Below are positions 11,138-23,058 of a stretch of DNA of 64,000 nt, piece by piece. The translations under genes and the position numbers were made by a program. The DNA is taken from NCBI GenBank assembly GCA_037042185.1, contig JAXQJY010000031.1:2480001-2544000 (forward strand). The letters run 5' to 3'. The stretch is from Sordariomycetes sp. S80-01Y. Taxonomy: Eukaryota > Ascomycota > Sordariomycetes. The notes under the pieces are model-generated. The model worked only from the letters and a program-made list of their open reading frames with translations. It was not told the origin of the DNA and did no database searches. Each line of letters opens with the position of its first letter. Positions within the stretch are counted from its first letter, which is position 1.

Positions 11138-14100
11138 TTAAGTGTTGACCACCACCAACCTATGAGAGCCTAGGCACCGTATGCCAAGTTCATAGCATTC
11201 GTGACAAATAGCAAGACCCCCTTGCGAACAAACAGTGCAATTATAGACCTTACTGCCCTTTATGATATCCAATGTGCACGAGTCACACCAAGCATCCACG
11301 CGCTCAGACCCCACCTGGTCAGCTGTTGGAAGAACGTCCTCGTCACCGACATAAACAGAACGGCTGCCTGCTTCTTCCTCTAGCACGTGGAGCATGGCAT
11401 CCTTTCCGCACTTCTTGGCCCACCATAGGAGCTTCCTCCCGAAGCTATCAGTCGAGCTAAAGCAGTCATTGCCGACATGCGGCAGCAACATTCGTGCAAC
11501 TTCGACGTGACCGTTTCTTACAGAGGCCATCAATGGTGTCGTCCCTCGCCAATCGCGATGGTCGACTGAGAAGGCTCCATTGTCCAATAGCTTCTTCACG
11601 ACACTTAAATGGCCACCCCTGGCGGCTAGTAGAAGCCCTGTGCGCCCGTACTGCGGCGGACCTTGGCCGTCCATGTTGGCATCGGGCAGGCCGGCATGTT
11701 GCGCCTCTGCTTCTCTCCCCAATAACTGGGCTTCTTTATCAAAAGCGGGAGTAGCGAGGCTTCTCATGCACTTCAGTGGGAGATCTTTACTATCCTTGGG
11801 GGCTGCCCTGACCAGTGCTAATGTGCCTTCGTGAGTCGACACAATAGTCTCATTTCCACGATCAAGAAGCAGCTGAACTACATCTGCATGGCCGACTGTT
11901 GCAGCCATACACAGCGGGTCGCACCCACCAAGCTCTCGAGGTTCCGCCTTTACTCCTCTCTCGAGTAAGAGTTCGACAACGTCAGCATGGCCATTTTTGA
12001 CTGCTGCCCAAAATGGTGTTATTCCTTTGGAGCTTGCGAGGGTCGCATCGGCACCTCTGTCGAGGAGCAGTCCCACTATCTCTAGATGACCCTGTTCGGC
12101 TGCTACGCAGAGAGGAGTCCATTTATGGGTATTCGAGGCTGCAGAATCCGCATCTCTGTCGAGTAAGAGACCGGCTATTTCCAAAAACCCTCGACGAGCT
12201 GCCGTGTACAAAGGTGACCAGTTCTCGTTGTTCTTTCTCTCCATATCTGCTCCGTGATCGAGAAGAAGCCGTGCCACTTCCACGTGGCCTTTCTCTACTG
12301 CGACATTCAAAGGTGTCCACCCCGCTGTGTTGGCGGTCTCGATATCGGCTCCTCTGGTCAGAAGAAATTCCACCGTCTCGAGGTGGCCGCTGCGGGAAGC
12401 CGTATATAAGGGTGCCATGTCGAAATCGTTGACTTTAAAAAGGTCGGCCCCGTGATCGAGAAGTATCTTTGCAACATCCGTATGACCTTGTTCTGCAGCC
12501 ACATTAAGAGGCGTCCACCCGCCGTCTTTCGCTGCTTCGACATCTGCACCCCGCCCCAAAAGGGTTTGAACCATCTCCGGGCGACCTTTACGAGACGCAG
12601 TAAACAGAGGTGTCGTGCCGGACTCAGTTGTCATTGGGATGTCCGCTCCGCAATCTACAAGTAATTGAAAGACCTCATTGCGTCCCTGTTCAACTGCCGC
12701 ATGGATCGGAGTCCAGCCGTTGGACCTTCGAGCAGAAACGTCGGCCCCTAGGCTTTGGAGGAGCCGCACACTCTCTAAAGAACCATGTCGGGCAGCCAAA
12801 TAGAGAGGGGTGATACCGGAGTCGTTCGCGGTGTCGATATCAGCACCTCGGCTGACGAGTAATCTCAAGACTTCCAGGTGACCCTCCTCTGATGCAGCAT
12901 GGATCGGGGCCCAGCCATCCCAACTTCGAGACGCGACATTGGCGCCCCTTTTCAGAAGCATCTTGACGATGCTGATATGGCCATTTAAAGAGGCCGCGAA
13001 AAGAGGCGTTACGTTACTGTCCGACCTGTCGTCAAGGTCGAGCCGTCGGTCTAGAAGAACTTTGACAATCTCCACATGTCCCTCGTGGGAAGCCAAAGTC
13101 AGCGGCGTCACTCCACTAATAGATCTGGTATTTGGATTGACACCACTCTCGAGAAGCAACCTGACCAGAGCTTCATGACCACCATTGCAGGCGATATCGA
13201 ATGGAGCCACCCCTTTAGTGTCTCTGATCTCAGGTTCAGCTCCCCTGTCAAGAAGTAGCTTTGTTATCTCGGCATCGCCTTCGCGGCAGGACAGAAAGAT
13301 GGCGGTTGTCCCCTTTCCCGTTTTGCCGTTAACGTCACAATCCTTGTCCAGAATTGCAGTGACGATGGCGGCATCCCCCCCTTCGCATGCAGCATCAAGA
13401 GCGGCTTTCCCCAATGTTCTCCTGGTATCCTGGTTCCATTCAATGTCCCCAATAAGCTCCATGGAGGCGGTCCTGAGCCCCAATCTTACAGCATAGTAAA
13501 GTGGCTCTGACGATCGATCAGGGGCCGTCTCTTTGTTTTCTTCCCTCTCGCCTTGCGCATCATACCAAGCTCTCCAAGCATCCCATGCTACATGCTGCTT
13601 GTTTAAAAATGACAATACAAGTGCACTAAGATCTATTTGATCAGTAGATACCCCTGATTTGACGTGCTGATGCCAGGATGATGCTGCATAGTCCCGGAAC
13701 GAAGCGCCAAATTGAATATCCTCTACCAGCAGAGGTAGGGTTCCCCAAACGGCGGGAAACGCCAGGTAGTCAAGGCACAGCTTTGCAAGTACAGCATTGT
13801 GGATCTGTTCACTTGACGGTCTCAAACGTCTGTCGGTCTCGAGCCCTTGCAGAGGGAGCCGTCGAAGGAGGTACTCCTTCACCGAGAAATGCGTGAGGTG
13901 GATCGTTCGTGCCGCTGGTGAGGGATCTGAAGCGTTGGTGCGAACTTCCACTAGTGGGGCGCACAGCTCAGATATCCTGCTGTCGATGTAGTCGTCATCT
14001 ATGAGGTCGGGGAGCTCCAGCACGGGGAAATCTTCGTACGCCTCTTCGGCAGGTTCCTCGCATTCGATGAGCACCGCCTCCGTCATCTCAGCAATCGTCA

Positions 14101-15839
14101 GGGGCCGCAACGCGAATGCCGCTAGACGCAGCAGAGCGAATGCCCTGTTCATGTCCCGGGCTGGAAATGCCGCAATTATCTTCCAATTTCGATCGTAGAT
14201 GCGGTCAATCTCGGTGGGGGTTTCTTCAATGGCCTTCAGCAGCTGCCTCTTGTTCAGCCCACGACTAAGAGCCTCCTCTTGCATCTTCAACCAAAGGAAT
14301 TGTCCTTCGCATCGCGTGGCCATTCTCTGGGAGATGTCTGAACGGATCTCCAAGCTCTTATTGGGCAATTTTCTGTCCACGATGGTCTGGGAATAAGATG
14401 CGTTGTCGGTTCTGACGTCCTCGGGCGAGATGTTATACTCGATGAGCTCAGCAGCGCTGAAGTGTACGAGAGCTTGTCGAATCTCAGGTGCGTCGCGGCT
14501 GACGATCATCACTCGCACTTCCGTATCCTCCAAAGCTTGGTCCAGATCCTGGAGGAAGTCCAAGACGATGGACGCGGCGCCTGTGTTGGTGGCACACTCA
14601 TCCAGGCCATCGAGGACGAAAATACAGTCGGGGCTCCTTCGAAGAATGCCCGCGAAGAGCTTTAGCACGCTTCCTCGTGAAACCTCCTGGTCCTGCTCAG
14701 ACTCCCAAGCATGCTTGGCAGCCTCGAACGCGACGTGATCGCGAGCGACGAGCTGGGCAACCCATGATCGGATAGCCATATAAGGATCGCTGCGGCTCCT
14801 AGAGTCCGCGGAGAGAAAGAAGTAGCCTATGGGAGCATGACATATGGAAGAGAGATTCTCGACTACCCTCGAGCAAAGTACAGTCTTCCCGAACCCCGCA
14901 GGGCCATGGATCCAGAGCAAGCGAGCTCTCCTTGCTTTCGAGTCCGAGAATGAACAGACCCAGTCTAGGTAAGCTTTCCGGTCAAGGATCCAGTCACATG
15001 TTCCTGGAAGCCTCTTCCGCACAGCAGAGTCATAGATCTCGTCAGATAGAGGCAGCCCTAGTAACCAAGAGTTGATCTCCCGCCTAGTTGCGGCTTGGGT
15101 TGCCTCACTGACTCTTGCAAGGATCGCGCGGACTTCCTCTGACATTCCCGAGCCCGAGATGCTGTCTGCGCGGTAGTCTTAGCTTGCGTGTCGTCCCACC
15201 GAAAAGCGGCAGTGGGTTGTTTGATGCGCTCTTACCTTTTCCCCCAGTCTGTGCGTCGAGGGAACCCTTCTGTTCTTCGCCACTCCGCCTCTCGGTGTTG
15301 TCCTGAATCGGGACCAGATTATGCAACTGCTGAACCAGACTACAGAATAACTTGATCTGAGTCGTGCTTTCTTCCTTTCCCCCAAAAGCCCACGCGAGCT
15401 TCCGCCTCCGGTGCTTCGTCGATGCGCCGGCCAAGGAACCACGCGTGTATTCGACAGGGCCGGCGCTGGTCATGCCTGAGTTGGTGCGAGGCGGCTTCTT
15501 CAGACTTGAAGCGCTGTCATTCGCGAGGCAGATGTTCTCAATAACGGACAAAAGATCCTCAACCGCCTGGAGAATCTTAGAATCCTGCAACCCTCCGTGT
15601 AATTGCTGTTCCAGCAGCAGTGGATCCAATTTCTGCTCATGCGAAGAGATGAGGTGCTTCAGACCGACACGGTCCCCCCATATCTCGAGGCGTAGCCGCT
15701 CGGCTTGAAACTGGGCGTTCAGCGCTTGCGAGTCAGAAATAAATGAGTTGTAGGACTGCACTCTCGTCGCGGCGTCGACGCACGAGCCGTAGAGCCCCGC
15801 AACACCAAAGACAATGCCGGCAATCTCGAAGCCGGACAT
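11138..15839 (-). CDS. HeLo-NACHT-ankyrin-ZZ STAND (NLR-like) protein
   Basis: Two exons, 15839-15236 and 15165-11138, join to 1543 residues; the 70-nt intron has GTAAGA and CGCAG ends and keeps phase. The N-terminus is a HeLo-type domain (hydrophobic start, then RLRLEIWGDRVGL around residue 50). A NACHT nucleotide-binding domain follows with P-loop GPAGFGKT (289-296) and Walker B IFVLDGLDEC (about 383-392). About 18 ankyrin repeats of 33 residues fill the second half, and the C-terminus is a ZZ-type zinc finger with paired CxxC motifs. In fungi such proteins act as NLR-like receptors: ankyrin repeats sense a ligand, NACHT oligomerises, and HeLo permeabilises membranes to cause cell death in non-self recognition. 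That role is inferred from architecture. The reading frame looks complete. Confidence 0.92.
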
Positions 15840-17907
15840 GGCGACGCGTGTAGAGAAGAGAGGGCGGGTTTGATGGCTGTCTCCTCGGATCCTTTGCTGT
15901 GTTTATCGGGGTTATAAGGACGCATCCTTCGTGTGGGCGCAGGCATGGGTCTGGTAGACTTGCATCGATCTGCAACTAAATTGCGGGCCAGTGCTGCGCT
16001 GTCGCCATCTGCAGTCAGCAGTTGGCTGCTGCGATGGCGCCGAACTTGGAATCGGATCTCGCGGCATCGAGCTAATGGGGCTGGGGATACTGTCCGAAAA
16101 GTTGGTCAGGCCCGAGGTTTAACGATATCTTATGAGAGTATGTGAGATGGGAAGGAAGCCAAAGACGATAGCGGGCATATTTCCTACTGCCCCACAATCT
16201 GCTGGTAATTATTGCGGGTTACTGTAATGACGACTGCTGCACTATTGCTGCCTACTATTTCGCATAAATCCACCACTTGTGACCTTTTGAAACACCATGC
16301 CAAAAACCTTTCCAGATTATGAACACGTTCTGCATCGTGCCTTTGGGTTTCGTAACCCTTACCTAGTTAGGCCTTTTAGAAACTAGAATGTGATCGTGCT
16401 AGTTCTTACCACAAGAACTTCATATCTTAGTCTCTTTCATAATAAGTAATTTGTTGTGGTTATACCTCCCTGCCCTAGCCTCAGTGTAGGGTAGCTTGTT
16501 CGTCTAACACGATCTGACCGGAACCATGCTTAGTCACGGTCAGTCACGTGTAGAGATGAACGCGTTTAACGTCTCGCGAGTCCGCCACACGCTCCTGAGT
16601 TGACCAACGCTTTTAACCCATTTATGAACATCTCAGAGTCTTAAATAATCCCTATGTCAGCTTCAGAAGCGAGGGCCTGTGATTTGGCTCGCATCCCCAT
16701 CAAGTGAGGTTATTACGGGATATTTAAATGTTGATTAACGTGGACCACTGGGTGACATAACCGCAATATATGCTCTTGGGGTTTTCTTATTCGCTATTCA
16801 TTATGTGAGAGTAGCATATCTGAGCATGAAGGCCAATGGTGGCTGTTCCACCGCGACATCGAAACGTCAGAAAGGGTAGATTAGCATTGTCCAGTCAAGG
16901 AGGAGAAGACGTGAGGCAACGACGACCGGTGATAATACGCGAAAACTACATTGCAAGAGTTCACTTAGCCTGGGGTGGTAAATGAGCTTGTTATAGAGGC
17001 TCCAGCGCTCATAAGGTCTCAGGAAGGGCCACGTAACAGCGTGATCAGGGTCACGCTCAGAATCGAGCTCACAAATATCGGGATCGGCACATTGCGTCCT
17101 CGGACAGATGTCAAAACTCTACCCTAACACTAAATGTGTGGAAAGCCCAAACAGATTGATTTACAACGTGTGCGCCATACGCTGGCCTCCCGCGGTACAG
17201 GCAGCCTCCATGCGTCTTGGTTGATAGGATTAGCCGGTGCACGCTCGGACTCGGCCTTACCAACTGCATGAGTCGATCCTATAGCCGAATTTCAGTGGAC
17301 TTGAACTCAAGTGTAAAGGGACAGTCATTCCATTTCACCTAATCTTTAAGAATTCACAGGGTAAGCCTTCCGCGTCAAGAGAATGGCTATCCACAGAAAG
17401 CTCAAAGTGCTCGTGGTTCGCTAGTGGCTGGCTGGCCTTGCCGCTGTGGGACTCGGCGATGGATTTCGGGCAGGATCAGAAAGTTTGGCGCTTATGTGCG
17501 CCCACGCCTGGACTTGACTGCAGTCTATTTGTGTATATCTAGGTGAAGCTACGGCACTTCTGGAAGCACATAAACTTCACGAAGTTTTGCGAAGTCTGAA
17601 CATGCTCGGAAACAGCCCTCAATATACACAATTCCAGTGAACGGGTTGCATTAGCTTCTGTGTATTGAGAGATCTAATGTATCGAATAAAATAAGGTCTT
17701 TTCCCATTCTTGTGTTTTCTATCTTTTGGTGTTTCAAAATAACACGAAGCAGTAGCACGGGTCGAAAGCTGACGACGGCCTCCTTGACAAGCACCTTCGA
17801 TGCATTATCTCAGCTGCTTGTAGAACAAGACTTTAGTTGTTGTGACGCGACCGAATAGATTGTGGTGACCGGGCATTCGTCACCAGGAAATTGCTCCGTA
17901 AGACATT
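15840..17907. other. Gene-free 2 kb
   Basis: It starts with the promoter of the NLR-like gene and then becomes mixed, partly AT-rich sequence with frequent stops in all frames. No reading frame above about 70 residues lies inside and no repeat stood out. It borders the small-secreted-protein stretch. Confidence 0.6.
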
Positions 17908-18279
17908 CTAAGTCGAGCTGAATGGTGGTAGATAAACCCCAAAGGTAGCGTCTGCAGGCCAAGGCTTGCTCTGATCAGGGTACACAATAAACTGGAGTTG
18001 TTGAAGTTCGTAGTAGATACCAGCTGCGCTTCCCTGGGCTGTTCTCCACATTTCTCGAATGTCGTTGACGAAGCTGCTGTCGGCGTCAGCGATGATCATG
18101 CCACCATAGCCAATGTCGGTGCCGGTGACCATTTCGCCGTCGCTGAAAACGCCGCCTGTTCCTGTGATACGTGTGTCGGAAATTTGTATGGAGGCACTGG
18201 TTCCTCTGAGGGACGCAGCCCAGGCGGGCGCCAGAAGGCTGCTCAGAACCAAGCAGTTGACCTTGGAAAGACCGAGCAT
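17908..18279 (-). CDS. Small secreted protein of unknown function
   Basis: A 123-residue frame with a clear signal peptide: hydrophobic residues 9-20 ending in APAWA, cleavage likely after Ala21. The mature part has no cysteine and reads as a mostly beta/alpha mix with two Gly-rich turns (TGTGG, DIGYGG). I do not recognise a family. No intron is needed, although one at the 3' end cannot be excluded. It is the first of four secreted-protein genes in 6 kb, which supports its being real. Role in interaction with a host or competitors is inference. Confidence 0.55.
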   Translation of the reverse strand: MLGLSKVNCLVLSSLLAPAWAASLRGTSASIQISDTRITGTGGVFSDGEMVTGTDIGYGGMIIADADSSFVNDIREMWRTAQGSAAGIYYELQQLQFIVYPDQSKPWPADATFGVYLPPFSST

Positions 18280-18599
18280 GTTGGGTGTATATAAGTATAG
18301 TCTGCCAAAGTTAGTCTATATAGCACTAAAATGAACTCAGAAGTTCTTTCGTACCAAAGATTGACGCACAAGACGGAGTTGATGGTATAAATGGCTCTGA
18401 GGACACGTGTGTGTGTTTGGGGTTGTGATGACGGAATTGGTAGTTGGCAGCGCTGGACTATTTATACATCTTTTGAGCTCACCTTCACTAGCCTCTACGT
18501 TGTTGCCTGGTGTATGATGTCAACATGCTCGACTAAGCGGTGAGGCTGGGTGGCAAATGTCGTGGTGTAATATAGTAAAGAGGATCTGGCTACGGTTTC

Positions 18600-18815
18600 A
18601 ACTATGGGTCACTGGTCTATCACAATATCTTGCCCCTCTTGAGCTTCCAATGAAGGAAGAATCCTTGGAATCCTTAGGCTCTCTACTGAATCAGGCTCCG
18701 ATTCAAGCATGGGTCACATGTCTATCACAACGCCGGCCCCGACGCGCAGGTCCGATGGAAGCCAAACCCAGGTTGCCAGGGTTCCAATGGGCCCCAAAGA
18801 TTCTGAACTCAGCTG
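18600..18815. repeat. Diverged tandem duplication of about 107 bp
   Basis: Two adjacent copies start near 18600 and 18706 with related openings (ATGGGTCAC..GTCTATCACAA, then a run ending CCCC) and become less similar downstream. The copies have clearly drifted, so the duplication is old. No gene can be assigned to it. Confidence 0.45.
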
Positions 18816-19184
18816 TTGATTCCTTCGATTCATCTCAAGAGCGTCAAACGTTCCGGCGTAGTAATTGGCAGCTACAAGTTCGTGGTATCACTACGGAAGA
18901 CGATACACGCTGAGCAGGACGCGAGCCTTGCTTCAACGAGCCCGAATTCGGGATAGCAACGCGAGCACGCGAACACGCGAACAGTGCGGCATCAGTTACA
19001 GGGTAAAAGCAGAAGAAATATTTCGCTACCAATGACAAAAAATCTCATGTATTCCTGTGCTCTAGACTGCGTTGCACGAGCCCATAGTTAGGGTGTCCAT
19101 TGCCATCGACACGCATACTCCCTATACATCGTGGCGCTGTACCATGTAGGAACTCTTGAAAGACCATTCAACTCTTAAACTGAT

Positions 19185-19924
19185 CTACTGAATATCCCGG
19201 TCAAAGCACTCATGCGTCGGGTCCTCTTGGCACTCAGGGCCGTTGCCTAGAAGGTAGGAAAACTCCAACTGTCCAGTCTGCGCCGCACCGTCGCTCAGCG
19301 TCACTTCAGTATCAGCAACACCTCCATCAGGACATGCGCTCTGAAGAGCTTGGAACATATCATGGCACGCATTGGCAATATCGTCAGCGGTCGGGAAGAG
19401 ACCAAGGAAGTCAAAGACGCTCTTGACACCAAGCTTGCAGAACGTGCCGTTATCGCATAGAAGGCGCGTAACGTCAAGCTCCATCTCCTGAGCCATCATA
19501 CTTCCGGCATTCTTAACGAAATTATCGCAGAAATGGTCTTCAGCCCTGTCCAAGAGCTCTTTGTTCCCAGTGACGGTAGAGCAGGCCACATTCTTCACCG
19601 TCACCGTCCAGCCATCTTCGTTGGCAAACGTCATCACGCCGGCCTCGGTGATGTTGGGACGGAAGACCTGGCCTTCTTCTACCATCTTGTCGATCCAATG
19701 GTCGAAGTCCAAATCGCTCTCGCTAAATCTGTCCAACAACTTCCCCGAGGACGGAGGCATTGTAATATTTTTCGCGCCGGCGGTGGGCGCGTCATATGCA
19801 CTCTTCAGTGGCTACGCATCACCAGTCAGAATGGACTTCCCGGGGGCAAATTTGGAACAAGCACCGCATAACATACCTCAGCGCTGGCGACAGCCATCAG
19901 AAAAGTAGCTAGCATCGGATACAT
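19185..19924 (-). CDS. Secreted cysteine-containing protein, two exons
   Basis: Exon 1 (19924-19877) encodes only a 16-residue signal sequence, MYPMLATFLMAVASAE. A 65-nt intron with GTATGT and GCGTAG ends leads to exon 2 (19811-19185) in phase 0, giving 224 residues. An alternative acceptor nine bases further on would remove three residues. The mature protein has eight cysteines (even number, fitting disulphides), an acidic bias and several alpha-helical stretches; an N-glycosylation site NIT lies near its start. I do not recognise the family. Starting instead at the internal ATG at 19760 would lose the signal peptide, so the spliced model is preferred. Confidence 0.68.
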
Positions 19925-21158
19925 GATGACTTGGGATGTACAGCTCAGATCAAACAGCTGAGTAGAGAGTGTCAATGGTTGAGTTCTAGGTGCGAAAAGG
20001 CTATCCTACGCTGTCCTGCCCTCGTACGTCAGCGGGTGTCCTTTATCTAAATTGCTACCGGTGCTAGGCGTCAAGATTGCAATTGTCCCATCAGCGTCAT
20101 TGCCGTCATGGCATGACTGCAGGGGCGGTTGGAGTACGCAAGATCGGCAAGATTGACACCTGAAGTACCGCATTAGTCTAGGCATAGCTCCGGACCCTGC
20201 GTTTCCAATGCGCAGAGGTGCTATGGGAATTGTATCCTCTGCTGGGAACTTTGTCCTCTCAGGTGAAAGGAGGTGCCTACGATAACAACCAATGAGGAGG
20301 GCCGCGGAGATAGGTGTATGATCCTTTCGGGACTCGGTATGGGGCCTGACCGTTTTCCCGGAAGTGGTCGCCGACCTGCTTTGTTAGTGACAGGCATTAG
20401 ACAACTCGAAGCAGAAAAAAGCTTTCTAGTCAATCGAAACGGCCAATGGGGTGTTGTAACTGAGAATCCCACTCTTGTTGCTACCGGGGGCTAAAATGGA
20501 AGTCTGTTTTATCGCGTCGAGTGATTAACAACTGCTGAGGTAGAATGCCGCTGCAGAGATACAATCTCCTCCTACTCCATAATGCCGTAGTGACCGGAAG
20601 GATCACTCAAATTTCGGCGCCGAAAAGCGCCTCACTCAAGGACACACTAGTCGCATACTTGCGATCTGGACCCTGCCAAGCCAGGGGGCAGGGACAGGGA
20701 TGTACTAGTGTTCTCAACGCCCCCCACAAGCCGGCAAAGATCCATGTCTGGCCTCTCTACTGCTGAGCTATCAACTTTACGATCGTTGAAGCTTGCGTCA
20801 TTCACGATAAGCTTGAATCACTGGACAAAAAGCTACCTCTGACGATTCATGTCCACGCGGCGTGGGGCAACATCCAGAGTCCCAGGCACAGATTGATACT
20901 AGCCCAGCCACTTGAGAATTTGGGATTGAGAGTTCTTGAGCTTTTCATCTATCAAAGACAGAGGGTTGCTGCAAAGTGATTCAATTTGATAGATGTGACA
21001 GGTCCGAGATATGCGCTAGCACCGTCCTGAATTAAACATCGAGCTATCTTGGGTACGCATTCTCCTTCCTCCGCCGTCCGCCCTACTTGTTCTGCAGCCA
21101 AAATCATGACCGGTCAGGAAATAAATCTAGCCTAAACTCATTGGCGGACCGTATTGAT
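19925..21158. other. Intergenic
   Basis: This 1.2 kb separates two minus-strand secreted-protein genes. Frames are all under 85 residues and overlap on both strands. I see no repeat, RNA gene or domain. Confidence 0.55.
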
Positions 21159-21604
21159 CTAGTTGTCCGCGTTGCATTGCCCGACGTTCGGGTCCGAACT
21201 GAATGAAGAGTAAGCTCTTGCTACTGTCGGGGAGATTTGAGAGCGAGATAATGGACAACTACTTACGTGTACGCCCAATTGCCGTAAGCGGTGCGACCAC
21301 CTTTACCACAGTTGTTTATCTCCTTCTGAAAGCCGTCGTAGCATTCCTCGGCGGAAATCGGCCTTTCGTCGTCGCCGCTGCTGACTCGCTCAAGCACAAA
21401 GTCCACCTTTTTAGTGCTGTCTAGGTTGTAGCAAGCTCCGGCAATATCGCCAGAAGCCCAGCCGGTGATGGAGAACTTCAACTGGCAGACTTCTTCAGCC
21501 TTGGCTAGAGCGTAAGCCCTCTGCGTCGCCCAAGCTTCGCCGTGCTCGAAGCAATTGCCGGCCACCAAGGTAAGGCCTGCAAATAGGGGGGCGAAGACGC
21601 GCAT
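21159..21604 (-). CDS. Small secreted protein, Y3-like glycan-binding type
   Basis: Exon 1 (21604-21267) and exon 2 (21198-21159) join to 125 residues across a 68-nt intron with GTAAGT and TTCAG ends. I chose the ATG at 21604 because it begins a signal peptide (MRVFAPLFAGLTLVAG); the frame extends upstream but without targeting logic. Six cysteines and the pattern CYDGFQKEINNCGKGG with a C-terminal GNWAYTSDPNVGQC match fungal small secreted proteins that I associate with the Y3-like glycan-binding domain. The intron join is what restores that C-terminal pattern. Family members bind glycans extracellularly; a role in defence or host interaction is inferred. Confidence 0.75.
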
Positions 21605-23058
21605 TTTGTGTTTGATGTAAGAACTGAGGTTGGAAAAAAATGTCGGATGTTGCGTAGTGTCGAACAAAAGGTTTTGAATGTGTGCGTGTGCCTGGTTGTT
21701 GATGATGGTGAGACCAGCAGTGATAATGATGGAGCTGTCTGCCATTTATATTTACTGTTCCTCTGTGTGCGCCTTGGATCGTCTCTTGGAGGATTGACTT
21801 CGCGAACTCATACGTCATGCATTATTAGGGGTGCTAGAATTACTATCGGCGACCTTACCCTTGACGTCCCCACCGAAAGATCATACTTGTTCCTCAGCAC
21901 AGACCTGTGGGAACTGCTCCAGGCGTTTCAGGCGACCGCTCCTCCTGTCGTGTGGCAACTATTTAGAACGCAGCCATCCTTTGGATCCGAGTCATGATCT
22001 CAAAGCCTAGAGCTGGAATTCCCTTGAAAACGTCATCGTAATCATAGATAGATGATCACTGCTGACCCTCGTGCCGTGGTAAGGTTACCACTCCTTCGGG
22101 CTATTCAATTCATCAACTTCCGGTGTTATCAATAGGAAACCCTTTTAATCATCTGAGGATCCTCGGGTCTGAGCTTGAGTCCCAGAACATGCCCAGCCGA
22201 CATCCTGGCTTGAGATCGTCGGCGTCTTTGCCTCTGGCTCGAAATTCTTGCTACAGCGGTGTTGCCTTCAGATATCATCAGGCAGCAATCGACGCTAGTA
22301 AAACGGACGATATCGGCCAAGAGCGCTCACCGCTACGTGGGATGTTCATGGTTTTATCAACCACAGGAAACGATACCCAATCTAAAATTTGGCTTGCTAG
22401 ATAGCCATCCAGTAGGGAGACTGGACTCTCGGAGAAACGCGCACGTCACTCATGACGGTGAGAAGAGTTAGAAGCTTTTCAAAAGTCTTTTTTCAGGATC
22501 TATGGGCGAGGTATTTGACAAAGTCAACGCAGGACAGCCCACCTTTCTCGTCTCCTAAATGGTCACTTAGACCGGAAATGATGGCGGATTTCGCAAAGTG
22601 GGTAACCCTTTCAGATCGATGTTCGCCACATAAGGACCTAGCTTTTTTGACGGCGAAACATTATTGTTGATCATCTTTGGTTATACTCTAGTCCTAGTGA
22701 CGTATGCGACCGGCGATCCTACTGGTTCCAATCTCGACTAGTTCGGTGCCGAGAATCCTGTCTGGCACGATGGCTCCACAACCAGGGGAATAATCCTACC
22801 CTTAAGGAATGTTTCTAGGTATCAGGATTGCTCAGAGCTGGATTATCCACCTCCACTGAAAATCTCAGGTGACAGAATATGCACTCAGATAGCATGATTC
22901 ATGAGCTTGGGACAAAAGTCTTCCGACCGAATTAAGCTACTGTACCTATATAAATAACAAAGTTAGTCTCCTTCAACTGCAAACGAGCCTTCCATTGCTG
23001 ACTGCTCATCAATTTCTTTTTGCCGCAAAAAGCCTTTCGAACAGGAAACTATTTCAGG
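21605..23058. other. Intergenic, divergent promoters of two secreted-protein genes
   Basis: The Y3-like gene is read leftward and the 82-residue cysteine-rich gene rightward, so this 1.45 kb holds both promoters. A TATA-like element precedes the right gene. Other frames are short and without motifs. Confidence 0.55.
22947..22956 (+). promoter_or_regulatory. TATA-like element
   Basis: TATATAAATA lies 103 bases before the ATG of the small cysteine-rich gene, a usual distance for a fungal TATA element. It is the only such match in the proximal upstream region that I noted. Confidence 0.4.

Noticed and set aside
18557-18913. 118-residue plus-strand frame
   Set aside because: It spans a diverged tandem duplication and shows no motif, signal peptide or splice context.
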